Shown in pieces: positions 60,291 to 64,000 of a stretch of 64,000 nucleotides of DNA; the first letter of the stretch is position 1, and every line of letters starts with the position of its first letter. This stretch comes from Streptomyces sp. Tu6071. Lineage in GTDB: Bacteria > Actinomycetota > Actinomycetes > Streptomycetales > Streptomycetaceae. The notes beneath the pieces were generated by a model. It was not told the DNA's origin. It saw only the letters and a list, made by a program, of their open reading frames with translations, and did not search any database. Position numbers and translations under genes: made by a program. The stretch covers positions 5,540,945 through 5,604,944 of the forward strand of contig NZ_CM001165.1 of NCBI RefSeq assembly GCF_000213055.1, written 5' to 3'.

Positions 60291-61130
60291 ATGGGTTCAC
60301 CGCGCGAACAGCACCAGCACACGCCGCCGCGCGCGCGGTACGGGAACGCGCCGCCGCGCGGCAGGGACGAGGACACACCGGACGCGGCGGCGGCGACGGC
60401 CGCCGAGCACCTCGTCGCCGAGGGCGCCGCGCACGTGTGGTGGTGGCGCTGCGGGAGCCGCGTCGATCCGGCCGACCTGGAGCTGCTCAGTACGGAGGAG
60501 TTCCGGCGCGCCCTGTCGATGCTCGCCGAGCGGGACGCCGCCGAGTTCGTCACGACGCGCGCCCGCGCGCGCCGCGCCATCGGCGCGCTCCTCGGCCTCG
60601 CGCCGCAGGGCATCGTCCTCGGCCGGGGCCGCTGTCCCGGCTGCGGCGCCGAGGACCACGGTCCGCCCCGGCTCGCCCGCCCCGCGCTGCCGCTCGCGAT
60701 CAGCCTGAGCCGCAGCGCGGGCTGGGGAGTTCTCGCGCTCGGCGCGGGCCCCGGCATCGGCGTGGACGCGGAGGCGCTGCGCCCGGTCGGCGCCTCGCTC
60801 CTGACCGGCTCCGTCCTGACCGAGGCGGAACGCGCCCACCTGCGGGCCCACCCGGCGGGCGCGCGGCGCGAGGCCGCCTTCCACCGCGCGTGGACCCGGA
60901 AGGAAGCGGTCGTCAAGGCCGTCGGCGTCGGTCTCGTCGGCACCGCGCTGGACCGCCTGGAGACGCGCCCCGAGCGCGCGGGCCCGGTGCGGCTGACGCA
61001 CCACGGCACGGGGCGCACGACGCGCTGGCACGTCGAGGACCTCACTGTCGACGCGCGCCTCGCCGTCGCGCTCGCCCGCCCCGAGGGCCCGGCCGCGCGC
61101 GGCCCCGTCCACCTCCACCCGCCCGCCTGA
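60291..61130 (+). CDS. 4'-phosphopantetheinyl transferase 2 (Sfp type)
   Basis: A 279-residue paralogue of the transferase at 54431. Shared motifs are HVWWWR, RCPGCGAEDHGPP, IGVDAEAL (Mg site) and FHRAWTRKEAVVKAVG. The two proteins look like products of a duplication that have diverged along their length. GAGGAGG lies just before the ATG. Two dedicated transferases in one cluster may divide the work between the ACP and the NRPS carrier domains, which is inference. Confidence 0.92.
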   Translation: MGSPREQHQHTPPRARYGNAPPRGRDEDTPDAAAATAAEHLVAEGAAHVWWWRCGSRVDPADLELLSTEEFRRALSMLAERDAAEFVTTRARARRAIGALLGLAPQGIVLGRGRCPGCGAEDHGPPRLARPALPLAISLSRSAGWGVLALGAGPGIGVDAEALRPVGASLLTGSVLTEAERAHLRAHPAGARREAAFHRAWTRKEAVVKAVGVGLVGTALDRLETRPERAGPVRLTHHGTGRTTRWHVEDLTVDARLAVALARPEGPAARGPVHLHPPA

Positions 61131-61199
61131 CCCGGCGCCTCCGCGCGCCCGCCCCAGGACCATCCCCGTGCACCCGTACCGGAAAGGACCCCCGTCACC

Positions 61200-61709
61200 A
61201 TGGCACCGCACGCCACCGGGCACGCGCCCGCCCCCCGGCACACCGCCCGCCCCGACGAGACCGCCGTGACCGCCTTCCACGCCTGCCTGGACGCCGCCGT
61301 CGAGCGCGGCGACCCGGGCCCCGGCTGGGCGGGCGAGTGGCAGGCGAGGGAGCGCCTGCGGATCTCCGCCTGGGTGCGCGCCGCCTACGAGCACCCCCTC
61401 GCGCCCGCCGTGCTCGGCGGCGACATCGGCGCGAGCGGCCGGGCGGCGCAACGTCGCCAGGCCCGCTCGCTCGCCCTGCGCCTCGAAGCCCACGGCACCG
61501 GGCTGCGCCCCGTACGCCCGGCGCCGGGCGTACGGGCCGAGGCCGCCGTCGCCGCCGTCTGGGCGGTCACCCGGCACGCGCTCGCCGAGGAGCACCGCCC
61601 GCCCCGCGAACGCGTCGTGCTCGACGCCTGGACGGTCGTACGGGAACTGCTGGGCCCGGAGCAGCCGGGCACGGCCGCTCACCGGCCCCGTGCCCGCTCC
61701 GCGTGGTGA
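61200..61709 (+). CDS. Hypothetical protein
   Basis: A 169-residue protein I do not recognise. It is rich in Ala, Arg and aromatic residues, with predicted helices (VTAFHACLDAAVERG, RERLRISAWVRAAYEHPL, AAVAAVWAVTRHALAEEH). No signal peptide, membrane segment, Cys pair or catalytic motif is visible. Codon usage is typical of the neighbours, with G/C in the third position, which supports real coding. It follows the second transferase by 69 bases and may share its transcript. Confidence 0.65.
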   Translation: MAPHATGHAPAPRHTARPDETAVTAFHACLDAAVERGDPGPGWAGEWQARERLRISAWVRAAYEHPLAPAVLGGDIGASGRAAQRRQARSLALRLEAHGTGLRPVRPAPGVRAEAAVAAVWAVTRHALAEEHRPPRERVVLDAWTVVRELLGPEQPGTAAHRPRARSAW

Positions 61710-61728
61710 GCGCCCCGGCGCGGGGCGC
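61710..61728. terminator. Short hairpin between convergent genes
   Basis: An 8-bp stem (61710-61717 with 61721-61728) and a three-base loop in the 32-base gap between the hypothetical gene and the right SARP gene. Confidence 0.45.
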
Positions 61729-61741
61729 CCGGCGGCCCGGC

Positions 61742-63586
61742 TCACCGGGCGGCCCCGACGACGGCGGGCGCGAAGCCGGACTCCGGCCCCGTGCCGGGCC
61801 CCGCTCCCGCCCCGGGCCCCGCTCCCGCCCCGGCCTCCGCCCCCGCGAACAGGCGCAGCAGCGCGTGGCAGTGGTAGAGCGGCAGCCCCTCCTCGTCGAG
61901 CCCGCCCGGGAGCGCGAGCAGCGCCGCGTCCACGAGGGATTCCAGCGCGTACTCCGCCGTGTCCCTGTCGAGCCCCGCGCGGGCCGCCGCCCACGCGGCC
62001 GAGAACGGCTCGCCCTCCGTGTCCGCGAGCGAGGCGAGCACCGCGAGCTCCACCGGGCGCAGCCCCTCGGTCGCGGAGCGCAGGACCCGGGCGACGTCCA
62101 TGTCCCCGAAGGAGAGCTCGGCGAGCCTGCGCTCCGGAGCGGCGAGCCGCGCGGCGAGCCTGGCGGCGCCCCAGTGCGGCCGTGCGGCGAGCCGGGCGCC
62201 CGCCACGGCGAGCGCGAGCGGCAGCCCGTCGCAGTACGCGATGACGTCGTCGGTCGCGTCCGGGTCGTCGAGCAGCCGGGCGCGGCCCGCCCGCGCGGCG
62301 AGCATCTCGAAGCTCGCCTCGTGGCCGAGCGCACCGAGCGCGAACGTCTCCCGCGCGCCGACCCTGGCGAGCCGCCGCCTGCTCGTGACGAGCACGGCCG
62401 AAGGCCCGGACGGCAGGAGCGGCGCCAACTGCCGGTCGTCCGCCGCGTCGTCGAGCACGAGCAGGAGCCTGCGTCCCGCCGTGCTCTCGCGGTAGCGCCG
62501 GACCAGCTCGTCCAGGTCGCCCGCGGCCGGTACGGGTTCGCTCTCGCCGAGCGCGCGCAGGAGCTGCGCGAGCACCGCGCGCGGGGCGCGGGGCGTGCCG
62601 TCGAAGCCGCACAGCTCGGCGAAGAGGAGACCGTCGGGGAAGGAGGCGGCGTTCTCGGCCGCCGCCCGCACGGCGAGCGCCGTCTTGCCGATGCCCGCCA
62701 TCCCGGTCACGAGGACGCGGCGCGGTACGGGCGAGGCGTCGGTCAGGCGCCGCGCCAGTCCCGCCAGTTCCGCGTGCCGTCCGACGAGGTCGCCCTCGGG
62801 CGCGGGCAGCGTCGACGGCACGGTGTGCGTCTCCGCCTGCCTGCCCCGCCCGAGGTCGAGGGCGCCGCCGAGCACCGCCTGGTACGTCGAGCCGAGCGCC
62901 TCGCCCGGGTCGACGCCGAGTTGTTCGGCGAGGACGGAGCGGCCCTCGTAGTACGTCTGGAGCGCGTCGGCCTGCCTGCCGCCCCGGTACAGCGCCGTCA
63001 TGAGCTGCGCCCGTACGCGCTCGCGCACCGGGTACTCGGCGACGAGCCCGGTCAGTTCGGCGGTCACGAGGTCGTGCCTGCCGAGTTCGAGGTCCGCGTC
63101 GATGCGCGCCTCCAGGGCGAGCAGGCGTTCCTCCTCCAGCGGGGCGAGTTCCGCCTCGCGCAGCTCCTCCGTCGTGTTGGCGAGCGCGGGTCCGCGCCAC
63201 AGCCCGAGCGCGTCGCCGAGCAGCCCGGCGGCCTCCTCGTGCCGCTGCTCGCCGAGCGCGGCGCGCCCCGCGCGCACCAGCGCACGGAAGTCGACGAGGT
63301 CGATACGGGCGTGCGGGGCGCGCAGCGTGTAGCCGGGCGGCTGCCGCACGATCTCGGCCTCGTCCCCGAGCTGCTTGCGCAGCCGCGACATGTACGTGTA
63401 GATCTGCGCGCTCGCGGTGGCCGGCGGATGCCAGCCCCACAACAGCGCGCTCAGCCGGGTGTCGGAGACGACCCGGCCCTGGTCGAGCAGCATCGCGGCG
63501 AGCACCGTGTGAATCTTCGACCCGGACAGGGCCACCCGTTCGCCCGCTCGCACGGCCTCGACCGGCCCCAGGACCCTGAACTCCAT
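61742..63586 (-). CDS. SARP-family transcriptional activator with NB-ARC domain
   Basis: A 614-residue regulator. Its winged-helix DNA-binding domain starts at MEFRVLGPVEAV, the activation domain runs to about residue 245, and the ATPase P-loop is VTGMAGIGKTALA near residue 290. After the NB-ARC region and its winged-helix extension it ends in an Ala/Gly/Pro repeat tail, without the TPR array of the left regulator. I chose the ATG at 63586, which begins the conserved fold; GGGGG lies eight bases upstream. It closes the right side of the cluster, and its own upstream region carries a heptamer-repeat site, so it may be autoregulated or controlled by the left SARP. Confidence 0.9.
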   Translation of the reverse strand: MEFRVLGPVEAVRAGERVALSGSKIHTVLAAMLLDQGRVVSDTRLSALLWGWHPPATASAQIYTYMSRLRKQLGDEAEIVRQPPGYTLRAPHARIDLVDFRALVRAGRAALGEQRHEEAAGLLGDALGLWRGPALANTTEELREAELAPLEEERLLALEARIDADLELGRHDLVTAELTGLVAEYPVRERVRAQLMTALYRGGRQADALQTYYEGRSVLAEQLGVDPGEALGSTYQAVLGGALDLGRGRQAETHTVPSTLPAPEGDLVGRHAELAGLARRLTDASPVPRRVLVTGMAGIGKTALAVRAAAENAASFPDGLLFAELCGFDGTPRAPRAVLAQLLRALGESEPVPAAGDLDELVRRYRESTAGRRLLLVLDDAADDRQLAPLLPSGPSAVLVTSRRRLARVGARETFALGALGHEASFEMLAARAGRARLLDDPDATDDVIAYCDGLPLALAVAGARLAARPHWGAARLAARLAAPERRLAELSFGDMDVARVLRSATEGLRPVELAVLASLADTEGEPFSAAWAAARAGLDRDTAEYALESLVDAALLALPGGLDEEGLPLYHCHALLRLFAGAEAGAGAGPGAGAGPGTGPESGFAPAVVGAAR

Positions 63587-63641
63587 GCGACACCCCCATC
63601 TGGCGCGGTTCAGCTCCACGGTCCAGAAGGTAGGAGACGCA

Positions 63642-63659
63642 GTTATCCATGGGTTATCG
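63642..63659 (-). promoter_or_regulatory. Heptamer repeats, 11-bp spacing (putative SARP site 10)
   Basis: On the minus strand CGATAAC (63659-63653) and GGATAAC (63648-63642) start 11 bases apart, 56 bases upstream of the right SARP gene. Confidence 0.55.
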
Positions 63660-63988
63660 CTTCCCTCCGCTCCCTCCGCGCGGGACCGGGGGCGCGTACC
63701 GGCGGGGACCGGACGCGCGCTCACGGCCTGAAGGGCCCGGCCGCCTCCCTCCCGGTGGAGGTGGGGCGGGTGGGGTGGTGGTCCCCGAGTACGCGATTCC
63801 TGCTCGCTCGCCCCACTTCAGGGGGCTTTGTTCGTACGCCCGTGCGGGGTGTCGCCCGGATCGCTGAAGACCGGGTTCCGGCTGGAGTGCCCCGGGCGGA
63901 CGTGGGCAGGCTAAGCAGTCCGGCGGGCGACTCCGAGGGCCGCCCGCCGGGCCCACCGGAGAGCGGGCCCGCGACAGGGAGAGTACGC
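63660..63988. other. Intergenic region without a supported gene
   Basis: About 330 bases upstream of the right SARP gene and before the gene that begins at the window edge. Short open frames on both strands show no clear coding pattern. No tRNA and no copy of the tRNA 3' ends from the left side is visible. Confidence 0.5.
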
Positions 63989-64000
63989 ATGGCCGTCAAA
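63989..64000 (+). CDS. Start of a gene cut by the window edge
   Basis: ATG at 63989 preceded by AGGGAGAG at a suitable distance. Only four codons (M-A-V-K) are inside the window, so nothing can be said about the product. Confidence 0.35.

Overview
The window reads as chromosomal DNA of a Streptomyces or close relative. G+C is very high, third codon positions are almost always G or C, many genes start with GTG, and neighbouring genes overlap by ATGA or GTGA. The first ~10 kb is conserved housekeeping sequence: DNA primase (dnaG), a principal-type sigma factor of the HrdA kind, a heterodimeric ABC exporter, a carbohydrate (xylulose-type) kinase, a small YtxH-like protein, two tandem tRNA-Asn genes and one tRNA with a CAT anticodon.

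From about 10.6 kb to 63.7 kb lies a large biosynthetic gene cluster, bounded at each end by a SARP-type activator gene (10.6-13.6 kb on +, 61.7-63.6 kb on -). Precursor supply: an SbnA/SbnB pair for L-2,3-diaminopropionate, a carbamoyltransferase like the one acting on diaminopropionate in viomycin-type pathways, extra TrpE, TrpG and TrpD, and a flavin-dependent tryptophan halogenase with its flavin reductase. An ACP, a ketosynthase, a chain-length-factor-like partner, a ketoreductase and a DsbA-like isomerase could make an acyl chain. A stand-alone condensation domain, MbtH and two NRPS proteins (A-T-C-A-T and C-A-T-C-A-T) would build a tetrapeptide core. An FAD monooxygenase and an AsnO/VioC-like dioxygenase are candidate tailoring enzymes. 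Export candidates are an MFS protein, a MacB/FtsX-type ABC pair and a cation/proton antiporter. Two phosphopantetheinyl transferases are present. No thioesterase and no dehydratase is visible.

At 47.0-54.4 kb sits an ebo (metabolite traffic) operon with eboC, eboA, eboB, eboE and eboF homologues. The usual 3-dehydroquinate-synthase-like EboD is absent and a myo-inositol-phosphate-synthase-like protein occupies the operon instead, with an extra TIM-barrel protein. An ebo operon inside a halogenase/NRPS cluster, under what looks like the same regulation, is the most unusual system here.

Two odd small proteins are embedded. One is a secreted protein with four near-identical DPWN-type repeats, between trpG and trpD. 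The other is a 62-residue peptide that is 50% asparagine, encoded in frame with the upstream monooxygenase with no stop codon between them.

The cluster appears to be one regulon. Ten sites in eight intergenic regions, three of them running into the preceding gene's stop codon, carry heptamers of the type GTATAGG/CGATAGG repeated at exactly 11-bp spacing, the geometry expected for SARP activator binding. They precede sbnB, the halogenase, sbnA, the ACP/ketosynthase operon, mbtH/NRPS, the Tat protein before the ebo operon, the ABC exporter, the dioxygenase, the second phosphopantetheinyl transferase and the right-hand SARP gene.
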